A stretch of DNA of 64,000 bases from an uncultured Marinifilum sp. GTDB taxonomy: Bacteria > Bacteroidota > Bacteroidia > Bacteroidales > Marinifilaceae. The stretch lies in assembly GCF_963677195.1 (NCBI RefSeq), contig NZ_OY781918.1, forward strand, positions 856,923-920,922. The letters run 5' to 3'. Positions 10,137 through 18,503 of the stretch are shown here, one piece after another (position 1 is the first letter of the stretch; every line of letters starts with the position of its first letter). Below the pieces are notes generated by a model. The model worked only from the letters and a program-made list of their open reading frames with translations, made no database searches and was not told the origin of the DNA. The position numbers were made by a program, and so were the translations under genes.

Positions 10137-10884
10137 TGTAACTATTTTTCTAAACTGATTACTTATTTATATATGCTATTTTACTATTGATTTATTTCAC
10201 AAAATTAAGTATTTTTAATTAGTAGCATGATAAAAAATACATTTTCACGCTCAAACTTAGCTTTCTCGGCTAAGTTCTACTTGTCGACATAAACATGTCT
10301 TTCTTAAATGCTATTAATAAGCTAATTAACATCCTTAAAATAGCTTATTAACATTTTTGTTCACATTCAGTTAACATACTGTTGATTTTTCCTTATTAAA
10401 TATTCTAATCTTTTATTTGGAGGATAAAAAACTATCCTGGTATAGAAAAAAAATTAACCCTCACCAAGTTTATTTTTTACCGGCTTATTATAATCTCTCA
10501 ACCAGTTATTAACACATTGTTAATATGATAGAGTGATATTTTTATAAGCATCATCACTTATTAACAGCTTGTTGATAAGGTATAAATATCATTGATTATC
10601 AAAGACTCTAAATTAACACCACCTGTTAGTATCCTGTTATTAGATCTGTTTTTAGAAGAATTACAAAGAAAAATAGAAAGTCTTACCAACAGTATTAACA
10701 GGATATATTTATTATATTATTTTTTAGAAATTTAAAAAAAGGAAATAATAATAATAAGGATGTTGATAACAGAGTTTTTATGCTTACAACAAATTTTTAG
10801 ACATTCACGTAATAGTTAAAAATGTTTAGTTAATCTTGCAATGATTTTGCTATCTTGCCTGCTATTAAAATCCATATTAAAAGA
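10137..10884. other. AT-rich non-coding region with DnaA-box-like sites (candidate oriC)
   Basis: No coding frame is seen in this stretch of about 750 bp between divergent rpiB and the receiver gene. It contains exact TTATTAACA at 10345, 10506 and 10558, and the inverse form of TTATCAACA at 10570 and 10761. One-mismatch copies lie near 10518 and 10692. The pair at 10558/10570 faces each other 3 bp apart. TTATNNACA-type 9-mers are DnaA boxes in many bacteria. AT-rich tracts lie alongside. Genes to the right are mainly on the plus strand, which fits an origin here, but no dnaA gene is seen and GC skew was not computed. Confidence 0.4.
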
Positions 10885-11268
10885 ATGAATTGGGAAAGTA
10901 AAAATTATTCCATCTTATTGGTCGAAGACAATAAATTAAATCAAACTGTAGTTAAGTTTACATTGAAACGATACGGTTACAAGATTGATGTTGCCAATAA
11001 TGGAATTGAAGCAGTTGAAAAGTACAAGGAGGGAACTTACGATTTTATTTTAATGGATATTATGATGCCAGAAATGGACGGTATCGAAGCCACTAAAGAA
11101 ATTAGAATTTTTGAAAACAAAGAAAAGCATACTCCAATAATAGCTCTCACAGCCGATATAATGATTGCTAACGAAGAAAAATGTCTCGAGAGTGGTATGG
11201 ATGCACATTTATCAAAACCATTCGAAGTAGAGCATTTTTTTAGAATTTTAGAAAAATTAAATTTATAA
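10885..11268 (+). CDS. Stand-alone response regulator receiver (CheY-like)
   Basis: A single receiver domain of 127 residues from ATG 10885. Acidic pocket E14-D15 (LLVEDNKLNQ), phosphoacceptor D58 (ILMDIMMPEMDG), switch threonine in ALTAD and the lysine in SKPF are all present. There is no output domain, so it should work by phosphotransfer or protein contact. The opening resembles receiver domains split from hybrid histidine kinases. No kinase is adjacent; the nearest is 1.5 kb downstream on the other strand. A TTG 30 nt upstream is a less likely start. Confidence 0.85.
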   Translation: MNWESKNYSILLVEDNKLNQTVVKFTLKRYGYKIDVANNGIEAVEKYKEGTYDFILMDIMMPEMDGIEATKEIRIFENKEKHTPIIALTADIMIANEEKCLESGMDAHLSKPFEVEHFFRILEKLNL

Positions 11269-11377
11269 GTCTATTTTACAGATTTCTAATAATTGTGCCG
11301 GTATTTAAACATATCGGCTTATTTATTTTGTGTAACTTTTGCAGTTAAATATTAAAATTCAATTTTAATTTTGCCGA

Positions 11378-12400
11378 ATGGAAGATAATTTGGACATAAG
11401 GAATCAGAATTTTCCTGATAAGGAAAAGGAATTCGATAATGAATTAAGGCCTTTACAGTTTTCTGATTTTCGCGGTCAAAAAAAAATAGTTGAGAATCTG
11501 AGTATTTTTGTAAAGGCTGCAAAAATGCGCGAGGAAGCTTTAGATCATGTACTACTTCATGGACCTCCAGGACTTGGAAAAACAACTTTATCTAATATTC
11601 TGGCTAATGAATTAGGAGTGGGTTTAAAAATTACTTCGGGACCAGTTCTTGATAAACCTGGAGATTTGGCAGGACTTTTAACTAATTTGGAAGAGAATGA
11701 TGTGCTGTTTATTGACGAAATACATCGTTTAAGTCCGATTGTAGAGGAGTATTTATATTCTGCAATGGAAGACTTCAAAATTGATATCATGATTGATAAA
11801 GGGCCTGCAGCACGTTCTATTCAGCTCGAGCTAAATCCATTTACTTTGATAGGTGCTACTACTCGTTCTGGTTTGTTAACCTCGCCTCTTCGTGCCCGAT
11901 TTGGAATTAATTGTCATTTGGAATATTATGATCTTTCTGTATTAACTAAAATTGTACAAAGAAGTGCTGGAATTTTAAATGTCGACATTACCCATGAAGC
12001 TGCTGGCGAAATTGCTTCCAGAAGTAGAGGAACTCCTCGAATTGTTAATGCACTCTTAAGACGAGTAAGAGATTTTGCTCAAGTAAAAGGAAATGGTTCT
12101 ATTGATCTTAATATTACTAAATTTTCTTTAGAAGCCTTAAATATTGATAAGCACGGATTGGATGAAATGGACAATCGTATTTTAAATACTGTTATCGATA
12201 AATTTAATGGTGGACCAGTTGGAATTTCTACAATTGCTACTGCTGTTGGAGAAGATAGCGGAACAATTGAAGAAGTTTATGAACCATTTTTAATTAAAGA
12301 GGGATTTATAAAACGAACACCTCGTGGTCGTGAAGTAACTCCTTTGGCTTATTCGCATTTGGGTAAGAGTAATTTTACTGATCCTGAACTCTTATTTTAA
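11378..12400 (+). CDS. ruvB: Holliday junction branch-migration helicase RuvB
   Basis: AAA+ motor that drives RuvA-bound Holliday junctions. 340 residues with Walker [10 protein letters not shown], Walker B FIDEIHR, sensor 1 GATTRSGLL, the arginine finger region SPLRARFG and the C-terminal winged helix ([25 protein letters not shown]). Full length for the family. A small membrane protein starts 5 bp after its stop and is probably co-transcribed. ruvA and ruvC are not in the window. Confidence 0.97.
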   Translation: MEDNLDIRNQNFPDKEKEFDNELRPLQFSDFRGQKKIVENLSIFVKAAKMREEALDHVLLHGPPGLGKTTLSNILANELGVGLKITSGPVLDKPGDLAGLLTNLEENDVLFIDEIHRLSPIVEEYLYSAMEDFKIDIMIDKGPAARSIQLELNPFTLIGATTRSGLLTSPLRARFGINCHLEYYDLSVLTKIVQRSAGILNVDITHEAAGEIASRSRGTPRIVNALLRRVRDFAQVKGNGSIDLNITKFSLEALNIDKHGLDEMDNRILNTVIDKFNGGPVGISTIATAVGEDSGTIEEVYEPFLIKEGFIKRTPRGREVTPLAYSHLGKSNFTDPELLF

Positions 12401-12405
12401 ATTAA

Positions 12406-12735
12406 ATGAAAAAAATACTTTCTATTTTATATACCCTAGCAACAGTTTTAATAATTGTTGGTGCTTTATTTATTTTACAGTCGGAAACTTACGGAATTGT
12501 TCTTTTAACTTGCGGATTAGGACTAAATATCGTTTATAGAATTCTTAACTTAAATTGGACTAAAGTAAAAGAATTTCATATTATGTCTTTACTTAAGCTT
12601 ATGGGAATTATTGTTATGGGAATAGCTTGTGTTTTAATATTTTCTAAATCAGATCAGAGATTTAATATCTTAATTTTATCAATTGTACTTGATTTAGTAT
12701 TAAATTCTAAAGAAATATCTTTTCGTACGAAATAA
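12406..12735 (+). CDS. Small membrane protein, unknown function
   Basis: 109 residues with three or four hydrophobic helices (ILSILYTLATVLIIVGALF, YGIVLLTCGLGLNIVY, LLKLMGIIVMGIACVLIF, FNILILSIVLDLVL). I do not recognise the family. It starts 5 bp after ruvB, so translational coupling is likely, although a functional link to recombination is not implied. Inner membrane location is inferred. Confidence 0.7.
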   Translation: MKKILSILYTLATVLIIVGALFILQSETYGIVLLTCGLGLNIVYRILNLNWTKVKEFHIMSLLKLMGIIVMGIACVLIFSKSDQRFNILILSIVLDLVLNSKEISFRTK

Positions 12736-12783
12736 GTAAAACAACTTAATAGAGAGAAAAGTTTAAGAAAACATGTGTTTCTA

Positions 12784-13647
12784 CTAAATAGCAATATTGT
12801 TTAAGGCCTTAGATAAAGAATAGGTTTCAGTATTATTCTTTTTTATAATGGCTTCAATTTTTTCTTTTAAAACAAGATTAGATTCTGAAATTTTAAAAGG
12901 TATTGTAAAATAGAAAATAGATCCATCACCAATTTTAGAATCTATATGTATTTTTCCTTTTAATGTATTTATTAGTCCTTTGCATAAACTTAATCCCAAA
13001 CCAGCTCCTGAGTGTACTCGAGTATAGGAATTATCGATTTGAGTAAATTTTTTAAATATTTTTTCTGATTCTTTTTCTGCAATTCCAGGACCAGTATCTT
13101 TTACATAAAACAGAATGTTATTTTTATCCTGAATTGCACATCCAAAATCAATTTCACCCTTATCAGTAAATTTCACTGCATTATCCAGTAAATAGGATAA
13201 GATTTTAAATAATTTATCGTGGTCGGTTAATATTTTAATTTCTTCTAAATCCTGATAATAATTAAGGATTATATTTTTCTTTGAATCGTAAATTTTCTTG
13301 CTAAATGAAATGTGCAATTTTTCAAATAGTGTATGAATTTCTTTTTCCGATTCCTTTAAAATTACCACACCACTTTCTAATTGTGATAACTCAAGAATTC
13401 TATTAAACAAATCAAGTAGTTCTTTACTACTCGAATTTAGTATTTTAGTAAATTCGTTACGCTCATCTTTAGAAAGAGAGTCGTCTCGTAATAATTCAGA
13501 TGCACCTACCACGGCATTCATAGGAGTACGAATTTCGTGCGACATATTAGAGAGAAAAGAATTTTTAAGCTGTTCTGCTTGTTTTAATTGTTCTTTTGCT
13601 TCAGCTAATTGTTCTTGTAATTCTTTGTAAGTTGGATTTTTTTCCAT
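12784..13647 (-). CDS. Sensor histidine kinase without sensor domain
   Basis: 287 residues: an N-terminal coiled coil (1-30), HisKA with phosphoacceptor H37 in FLSNMSHEIRTPMNA, and a HATPase_c domain with N box (LLDNAVKFT), G1 (VKDTGPGIAE) and G2 (GAGLGLSLCKGL). There is no membrane segment, PAS or receiver domain, so input probably comes through a partner. It lies downstream of, and on the same strand as, the six GG-peptide genes. A small hairpin between them makes co-transcription uncertain. The nearest receiver is the CheY-like protein at 10.9 kb. Confidence 0.85.
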   Translation of the reverse strand: MEKNPTYKELQEQLAEAKEQLKQAEQLKNSFLSNMSHEIRTPMNAVVGASELLRDDSLSKDERNEFTKILNSSSKELLDLFNRILELSQLESGVVILKESEKEIHTLFEKLHISFSKKIYDSKKNIILNYYQDLEEIKILTDHDKLFKILSYLLDNAVKFTDKGEIDFGCAIQDKNNILFYVKDTGPGIAEKESEKIFKKFTQIDNSYTRVHSGAGLGLSLCKGLINTLKGKIHIDSKIGDGSIFYFTIPFKISESNLVLKEKIEAIIKKNNTETYSLSKALNNIAI

Positions 13648-13729
13648 GCAAATGAAAATTTACCTTTATTATAAAGATTATAGGTTTGTATTCAAATTAT
13701 AGTACATAAACCAATTATCTTAGAGTGAT

Positions 13730-13751
13730 TATCATTAAAAAAATAATGATA
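13730..13751 (-). terminator. Hairpin at the 3' end of the peptide array
   Basis: TATCATTA / TAATGATA form an 8-bp stem around a homopolymer loop, 10 bp beyond the stop of the last peptide gene. It lacks a clear T-run after the stem on the minus strand, so termination strength is uncertain. Confidence 0.4.
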
Positions 13752-13760
13752 GAACTTTAT

Positions 13761-13853
13761 TTAAACTAAAATGTCATCAACAGTAATTTTTTCAGTCATT
13801 CCACCTTTGGTATTTTTTAAATCTTCAGTGCTAAGTGTTTCAAAATTTTTCAT
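13761..13853 (-). CDS. GG-leader micropeptide, last copy
   Basis: Encodes the Thr6 form, but with silent differences from all others (TTT for Phe4, ACA for Thr6, CTT for Leu7). Silent change with an unchanged protein suggests selection on the peptide. A hairpin follows 10 bp after the stop; the histidine kinase gene starts 113 bp further on. Confidence 0.75.
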   Translation of the reverse strand: MKNFETLSTEDLKNTKGGMTEKITVDDILV

Positions 13854-13927
13854 TTTATGGGGTTTTATTTTGTTAGTATTTTGTATTAACCGATAGAAAA
13901 TATTGGATTGTTTTAAGATTGGATTCT

Positions 13928-14020
13928 TTAAACTAAAATGTCATCAACAGTAATTTTTTCAGTCATTCCACCTTTGGTATTTTTTAAATCTTCTGTGCTT
14001 AGGATTTCGAAGTTTTTCAT
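13928..14020 (-). CDS. GG-leader micropeptide, fifth copy (T6I leader variant)
   Basis: Nucleotide sequence of the ORF matches the fourth copy, including the T6I change, so these two are the most recent duplicates. The tail MTEKITVDDILV is conserved. Confidence 0.75.
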   Translation of the reverse strand: MKNFEILSTEDLKNTKGGMTEKITVDDILV

Positions 14021-14093
14021 TTTATGGGTTTTATTTTGTTAGTATTTTGTATTAATCGATAGAAAATATTGGATTGTTTTAAGATTGGATTCT

Positions 14094-14186
14094 TTAAACT
14101 AAAATGTCATCAACAGTAATTTTTTCAGTCATTCCACCTTTGGTATTTTTTAAATCTTCTGTGCTTAGGATTTCGAAGTTTTTCAT
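14094..14186 (-). CDS. GG-leader micropeptide, fourth copy (T6I leader variant)
   Basis: Same peptide except Ile for Thr at residue 6 (MKNFEILSTEDL). Synonymous changes (AAC for Asn3, ACA for Thr9) accompany it. The tail after GG is unchanged. Confidence 0.75.
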   Translation of the reverse strand: MKNFEILSTEDLKNTKGGMTEKITVDDILV

Positions 14187-14259
14187 TTTATGGGTTTTAT
14201 TTTGTTAGTATTTTGTATTAATCGATAGAAAATATTGGATTGTTTTAAGATTGGATTCT

Positions 14260-14352
14260 TTAAACTAAAATGTCATCAACAGTAATTTTTTCAGTCATTC
14301 CACCTTTGGTATTTTTTAAATCTTCAGTGCTTAGGGTTTCGAAATTTTTCAT
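14260..14352 (-). CDS. GG-leader micropeptide, third copy
   Basis: Translation is identical to the first two copies. The spacer downstream of this copy carries the longer variant with the extra TTTTAAGATTG-like insert. Confidence 0.75.
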   Translation of the reverse strand: MKNFETLSTEDLKNTKGGMTEKITVDDILV

Positions 14353-14414
14353 TTTATGGGTTTTATTTTGTTAGTATTTTGTATTAACCGATAGAAAATA
14401 TTGGATTGAATGCT

Positions 14415-14507
14415 TTAAACTAAAATGTCATCAACAGTAATTTTTTCAGTCATTCCACCTTTGGTATTTTTTAAATCTTCAGTGCTTAGGGTTTCGAAAT
14501 TTTTCAT
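14415..14507 (-). CDS. GG-leader micropeptide, second copy
   Basis: Translation is identical to the promoter-proximal copy (Thr at residue 6 of the leader, tail MTEKITVDDILV). It is preceded by the common leader that ends ACCCATAAA directly before the ATG. Confidence 0.75.
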   Translation of the reverse strand: MKNFETLSTEDLKNTKGGMTEKITVDDILV

Positions 14508-14569
14508 TTTATGGGTTTTATTTTGTTAGTATTTTGTATTAACCGATAGAAAATATTGGATTGAATGCT

Positions 14570-14662
14570 TTAAACTAAAATGTCATCAACAGTAATTTTT
14601 TCAGTCATTCCACCTTTGGTATTTTTTAAATCTTCAGTGCTTAGGGTTTCGAAATTTTTCAT
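14570..14662 (-). CDS. GG-leader micropeptide, copy 1 of transcript (promoter-proximal)
   Basis: 30 codons: leader MKNFETLSTEDLKNTKGG followed by a 12-residue tail MTEKITVDDILV. The leader has the features of Bacteroidota double-glycine leaders that are removed by C39 peptidase ABC exporters: an N-terminal MKN, an LSxEDLK helix and GG at residues 17-18. This is the copy nearest the shared 37-bp promoter-like element, 40 bp upstream. The predicted mature peptide is acidic and has no Cys. It might be a signalling peptide, a bacteriocin-like product or a maturation substrate; no modification enzyme is adjacent. Conserved start, stop and reading frame in six copies support coding. Confidence 0.75.
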   Translation of the reverse strand: MKNFETLSTEDLKNTKGGMTEKITVDDILV

Positions 14663-14702
14663 TTTATGGGGTTTTGTTTTTAGTATTATTAAAATCAATT
14701 AC

Positions 14703-14739
14703 ACCCCTTTATTCCGGTTTTTTGAAAAAGGTAACCCTC
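14703..14739 (-). promoter_or_regulatory. Shared ECF-type promoter element upstream of the peptide array
   Basis: On the minus strand this reads GAGGGTTACCTTTTT, 9 variable bases, GGAATAAAGGG, then GT. The same bipartite element, with the same total length of 37 bp, precedes the sigma-factor gene 4.3 kb away. GGTTACC with AATAAAGG 16 bp downstream has the look of -35 and -10 elements for an ECF sigma factor. It points at the peptide genes, 40 bp before the first ATG, and away from the divergent TPR-CHAT gene. Confidence 0.7.
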
Positions 14740-14854
14740 GGAAAGCAACTTTTTTTAAAAAAAAACGAAAAAAACTATTTATATTTAAATTCTATAAGGA
14801 ATTATCTTGAACTTAAATTATTGATAGATAACATCTTAAATAAATACAATAAGT

Positions 14855-17674
14855 GTGAAAAATATTTTAAAAAAAATCTTAATTTTTTCTATTTTTCTTG
14901 TTTTCCTATCTGGCGAAAACATGAATTTTGCCAATTCTATCTATTTTATTTCAGCGCAGAATGTTAAAAATAATTCCGATACTTTATTAACTAATCAATT
15001 TAATAGAGCCTATCAATTTCTGAGAAATGGGGAGTATTCTTATTCTGAGCAATCTTTCAGAAATGCACTGCAAACTATTGAGTTAGGCGAAGTGCAAGAT
15101 GATAATATGATTTACAGAACCTATGTAAATTTTGGAGTTTTACTAAATAGAATTGGGAAGAGAAAGGAAGCCACTAAATTTTATGATTTAGCTGAGCAAT
15201 TCACAATTGAAAATTTTGGCACTAACAATCAAAAATTAGTTCCCATTTATGTGAATAAAGGTAATATTTATAACAGTGAGGAAGATGTTTTTAAAGCTCA
15301 AAGTTATTATGAAAAAGCTTTAGCTATTATAGGTGATAATAATTCTAGATATCTGTCGCATATTTATAATAATTTGGGTAGTAATAATTATCGAAAAAAG
15401 AATTACAAAACAGCTATTTATTACTATCAAAAATCTTTAAAAATAAAGTCAGGTAATAAATCAATCACCTATTGTGGTCTTGCCAATTGTTATAAGGTTA
15501 TAGGTAATTACAATAAGGCAGAAAAGTATTTTAAATTAAGTATTTCTAATGTTAAAAATACTTTTGGTGAAGATTATTATTTATTGGGAGATTATTATTT
15601 AAACTATGCAGTGTTCTTAGATCACTTAAATGAACATGATAGGGCTTTAAAAAATTTGAACTTAGCTTATGAGGTTTATATAAAAAATTACGGATTTAAG
15701 CATACAGATACAGCACTTTGTCTAAAGAATTTAGGGGATTGGTATTCTAGTACAAAAAAAGATTATCCTCAGGCATTAGAATATTACCAAAAGGCAATTC
15801 TTTCTGAAATAGATAAATTTGAGGATACAGATATTTACCAAAATCCTTCTATCGATATTATCGATCCTCAAATTTCAATAGTTCGAATACTTAAGACGAA
15901 AGCCAAGGCATTAAAGTCTCTGTATTTGCATTCATCTAAAATTAATGATCTTGTTTTTAGTCTCAAATCTTTCGATTTATGTTTGGATATTATTGATAAA
16001 ATCAGGATTGCATATCTCGATGAAGAAAGTAAGTTTGCTTTATCTGAAAACGAAAGGGATACTTATACACAAGCTATTGAAATAGCCGTTGAGCTCTATA
16101 AAAAGACAGGTGATGATAAGTATAAAGAAAAAGCTTTTAAGTATGCAGAAAGGTCTAAATCGGCTAGTTTAACATCTTCTTTAAATGAGGTAAATGCTAA
16201 AAATTTTGGTGGCATTCCGCAAGATTTACAAGATCAGGAAATTCAATTGAGAAAAGAAATTGCAGAATTTCGTGAGAAAGTATATGAAGAACGTAAAAAG
16301 CCAAACCCCGATATTAGGCTTATAAAACAATGGCAGGAAAATTTGTTTTCTTTAAACGAAAAGTACAATCAGATGGTTCTTCTTTTCGAAGATGATTATC
16401 CCGAATATTATGCACTTAAATACGATAATAGTCCTATTGATATAGAGAATTTGCAGTCAAGTTTAAATGATGATGATGTGCTTATAGAGTACTCATTATC
16501 CGATTCGGCACTTTTTGTCTTTAGTATTACCACCAATTCGTTTAATGTTAAAAGGCAAGATATAAATAAAAAGGAAATTGAATTTCATTTACAGGAAGTT
16601 CGAAAGTGTTTAAGAACAAATGATTTTGCAGAGAATAGTGCCGAATATTACAGGCGTTTTACAAAGTCAGCGAACAAATTGTATAAAATTTTAGTAGAGC
16701 CTCAAGATAGTTTAATTATGAATAAGCACTTAATGATTATACCCGATGGCATGATGGCTTACATTCCTTATGGTGTTTTATTGAAATCGGAAGCTGATTC
16801 AAGCAGAATGAATTACAGAGATCTTGATTATTTAATTAAAAGCAATACCATTACCTACCATAAGTCTGCAACACTTGGTTTTTCAACAAAAAAATCATCA
16901 TTACAATTTTCTTCGGGTAATTCTATTCTGGCTTTTGCTCCAATTTACGAAAATGTAAACGATTCTATTTTGATTAGCGAAAGAGCCTATAAAGGAAAGT
17001 TGTATCCATTGCCGGGAGTTAAAGAGGAGGTAAAGAATATATCTAAAGTAATTGCCAGTGATATTTATATAGATAAGCAGGCAACAGAGAAAAATTTTAA
17101 AGAACATGCAAGCGATTATGATATTCTTCATTTGGCGATGCATACCATTATTGATGATGAAAACCCAATGTATTCAAAATTGGTTTTTACGCAAACTACA
17201 GATACAACCCAGGATAATTTATTGAATACGCATGAGATTTATAATATGAATTTTAATGCAAGAATGGTAGTCTTAAGTGCCTGTAGTACTGGCGAAGGCA
17301 AGCTTATGGAAGGAGAGGGTGTTATGAGTTTGGCCCGAGGGTTCTTTTACGCTGGTTGTCCGAGTCTTATAATGACTTTATGGACTGTTGAAGATCAAAC
17401 AGGGTCGAATTTAATGTCTGATTTTTATGGATATTTATCGCAGGGACTAACAAAAGATAATGCATTACGCCAAGCTAAATTAGATTATTTAAAAAATGCA
17501 GATGCACTAAAATCGCACCCTTATTTTTGGTCTGGCTATGTTAGTTTAGGCGATGTAAACCCACTTTACGAGTTTAATTTAGAAAGAAAATTGTTGTATC
17601 TGTTTTCAGGTATTGTGCTAGTTTTATTTCTCCTGGCTATGGAAAGAAAACGAAGAAAAAAGAAAGTGGCATAA
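14855..17674 (+). CDS. Secreted, membrane-anchored TPR-CHAT protein (caspase-like fold)
   Basis: 939 residues. N-terminal signal peptide (KKILIFSIFLVFLSG), TPR repeats over about residues 45-330 (e.g. YNNLGSNNYRKKNYKTAIYY), a coiled-coil linker (420-520), and a CHAT domain over about 640-900. The candidate catalytic pair is His763 (HLAMHT) and Cys810 (VLSACSTGEG), with the family's ARGFFYAGCPSLIMTLW following. A C-terminal membrane helix (LYLFSGIVLVLFLLAM) ends in a K/R-rich tail, so the TPR and CHAT parts should face the periplasm. The start is GTG 14855, chosen because it supplies the signal peptide. CHAT proteins are caspase-like proteases in several characterised systems. It lies between the GG-peptide array and a sigma/anti-sigma-like pair. 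Confidence 0.88.
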   Translation: MKNILKKILIFSIFLVFLSGENMNFANSIYFISAQNVKNNSDTLLTNQFNRAYQFLRNGEYSYSEQSFRNALQTIELGEVQDDNMIYRTYVNFGVLLNRIGKRKEATKFYDLAEQFTIENFGTNNQKLVPIYVNKGNIYNSEEDVFKAQSYYEKALAIIGDNNSRYLSHIYNNLGSNNYRKKNYKTAIYYYQKSLKIKSGNKSITYCGLANCYKVIGNYNKAEKYFKLSISNVKNTFGEDYYLLGDYYLNYAVFLDHLNEHDRALKNLNLAYEVYIKNYGFKHTDTALCLKNLGDWYSSTKKDYPQALEYYQKAILSEIDKFEDTDIYQNPSIDIIDPQISIVRILKTKAKALKSLYLHSSKINDLVFSLKSFDLCLDIIDKIRIAYLDEESKFALSENERDTYTQAIEIAVELYKKTGDDKYKEKAFKYAERSKSASLTSSLNEVNAKNFGGIPQDLQDQEIQLRKEIAEFREKVYEERKKPNPDIRLIKQWQENLFSLNEKYNQMVLLFEDDYPEYYALKYDNSPIDIENLQSSLNDDDVLIEYSLSDSALFVFSITTNSFNVKRQDINKKEIEFHLQEVRKCLRTNDFAENSAEYYRRFTKSANKLYKILVEPQDSLIMNKHLMIIPDGMMAYIPYGVLLKSEADSSRMNYRDLDYLIKSNTITYHKSATLGFSTKKSSLQFSSGNSILAFAPIYENVNDSILISERAYKGKLYPLPGVKEEVKNISKVIASDIYIDKQATEKNFKEHASDYDILHLAMHTIIDDENPMYSKLVFTQTTDTTQDNLLNTHEIYNMNFNARMVVLSACSTGEGKLMEGEGVMSLARGFFYAGCPSLIMTLWTVEDQTGSNLMSDFYGYLSQGLTKDNALRQAKLDYLKNADALKSHPYFWSGYVSLGDVNPLYEFNLERKLLYLFSGIVLVLFLLAMERKRRKKKVA

Positions 17675-17696
17675 AATCATTAAAATTATAGTATAA

Positions 17697-17729
17697 AAAA
17701 ACGCCTTAAAAGTAATTTTAAGGCGTTTT
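17697..17729. terminator. Bidirectional terminator, TPR-CHAT / sigma operon
   Basis: AAAACGCCTTAAAA and TTTTAAGGCGTTTT form a perfect 14-bp stem with a GTAA loop between the two convergent units. Confidence 0.85.
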
Positions 17730-17753
17730 AATATGAAAAATACTAGTTACGAT

Positions 17754-18503
17754 CTATTTTAACTTACTTAGAATTTCCTGTGCTTTTGCTTTGTAAAAAC
17801 TATTCCCCTGCGCTATTAAATTAAATTGCTTAATGGCTTTTTCTCTTTCGTTAGTCATTAAATAACAAAATCCTAAATACCATTCCGATTGCTCAATAAA
17901 CAGGTTATTTTTATGCTTAAGAACCCTGGTAAAGTTACGATTAGCTTTATTGTACTGGTTAATTTCTAAATTAGAAATTCCCGAATAAAAATTACTGGTA
18001 ATATTTGTACTGTCTTTATCAAGAATTTTCTGAAACAATCCTAAAGCTGTGCGATAATCTTTCGATTCGTAGCTTTTTAATGCTGTAACTAATATGTTAT
18101 CTATAGCAATATCCGAAGAACGAGTATTAATTACTACATTATATGGTTTATAATAGCTACTGTATACTTTTTCGTTAGAGTAGGAATTTTTATTGTCTAA
18201 CAAAAACATTAAACTTCCAATACCAATAAACAAAACGATAGAAGCTGCTGCAAGATTCCATTTATTGAGAAATTTTATTGTGCGCTTTCGTTTTGCTCCA
18301 GCAGGTGTTTCTATGGCATCTAATTTATTTCTAAGAGCCATAATATCATTTTCCATAATGGCTTCATCTACCTCTTTATGTAGCTGTAAATCTTCTTTAA
18401 GATCTATATCGGAAAGAAGATCTTTCTCGAATTTTTTAAGTTGTTCATCAGACAATTCGCCGTCTAAGAAATCCTCAATTCTGTCAAAATCTTTTTCATT
18501 CAT
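17754..18503 (-). CDS. Membrane-spanning anti-sigma-like protein with periplasmic TPR repeats
   Basis: About 249 residues from ATG 18503 (MNEKDFDRIEDFLDGELS). The cytoplasmic N-terminal part (1-75) resembles short anti-sigma-type domains that begin with a DFLDGELSDEQ motif; no zinc-binding HCC motif is seen. One membrane helix follows (NLAAASIVLFIGIGSLMFLL), then a C-terminal part with TPR-like helices (ALGLFQKILDKDSTNITSNF). The ATG overlaps the stop of the sigma-factor gene in an ATGAATGA arrangement, so translation is probably coupled. A role holding the sigma factor at the membrane is inferred from topology and operon position. Longer starts up to 18545 would overlap sigma by 50 bp. Confidence 0.7.
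   Translation of the reverse strand: MNEKDFDRIEDFLDGELSDEQLKKFEKDLLSDIDLKEDLQLHKEVDEAIMENDIMALRNKLDAIETPAGAKRKRTIKFLNKWNLAAASIVLFIGIGSLMFLLDNKNSYSNEKVYSSYYKPYNVVINTRSSDIAIDNILVTALKSYESKDYRTALGLFQKILDKDSTNITSNFYSGISNLEINQYNKANRNFTRVLKHKNNLFIEQSEWYLGFCYLMTNEREKAIKQFNLIAQGNSFYKAKAQEILSKLK

Larger units (their letters stand above)
13757..14662 (-). repeat. Six-copy tandem repeat, each unit one micropeptide gene
   Basis: Six direct repeats with starts spaced 167, 166, 166, 155 and 155 bp. Each unit has a 93-bp ORF and a 62-74 bp leader. The leaders are nearly identical; the first three spacers carry an extra TTTTAAGATTG-like insert that the last two lack. The outermost copies differ slightly (four G instead of three before the start codon). 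High identity extends through non-coding DNA, so the array probably arose by recent unequal recombination or is homogenised by gene conversion. Confidence 0.95.

Noticed and set aside
13757..14662. Regular direct repeats as a CRISPR array or simple VNTR
   Set aside because: Units are 155-167 bp and the supposed spacers are also repeated; each unit is an ORF with leader.
14703..14739. The 37-bp element as promoter for the plus-strand TPR-CHAT gene
   Set aside because: At the sigma operon the same element points in the direction of its gene; by that orientation it drives the peptides here.
14580..14967. Plus-strand frames of 76 and 97 codons across the repeat edge and the CHAT upstream region
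   Set aside because: They run antisense to the micropeptide and in the wrong frame of the CHAT start, with no family features.
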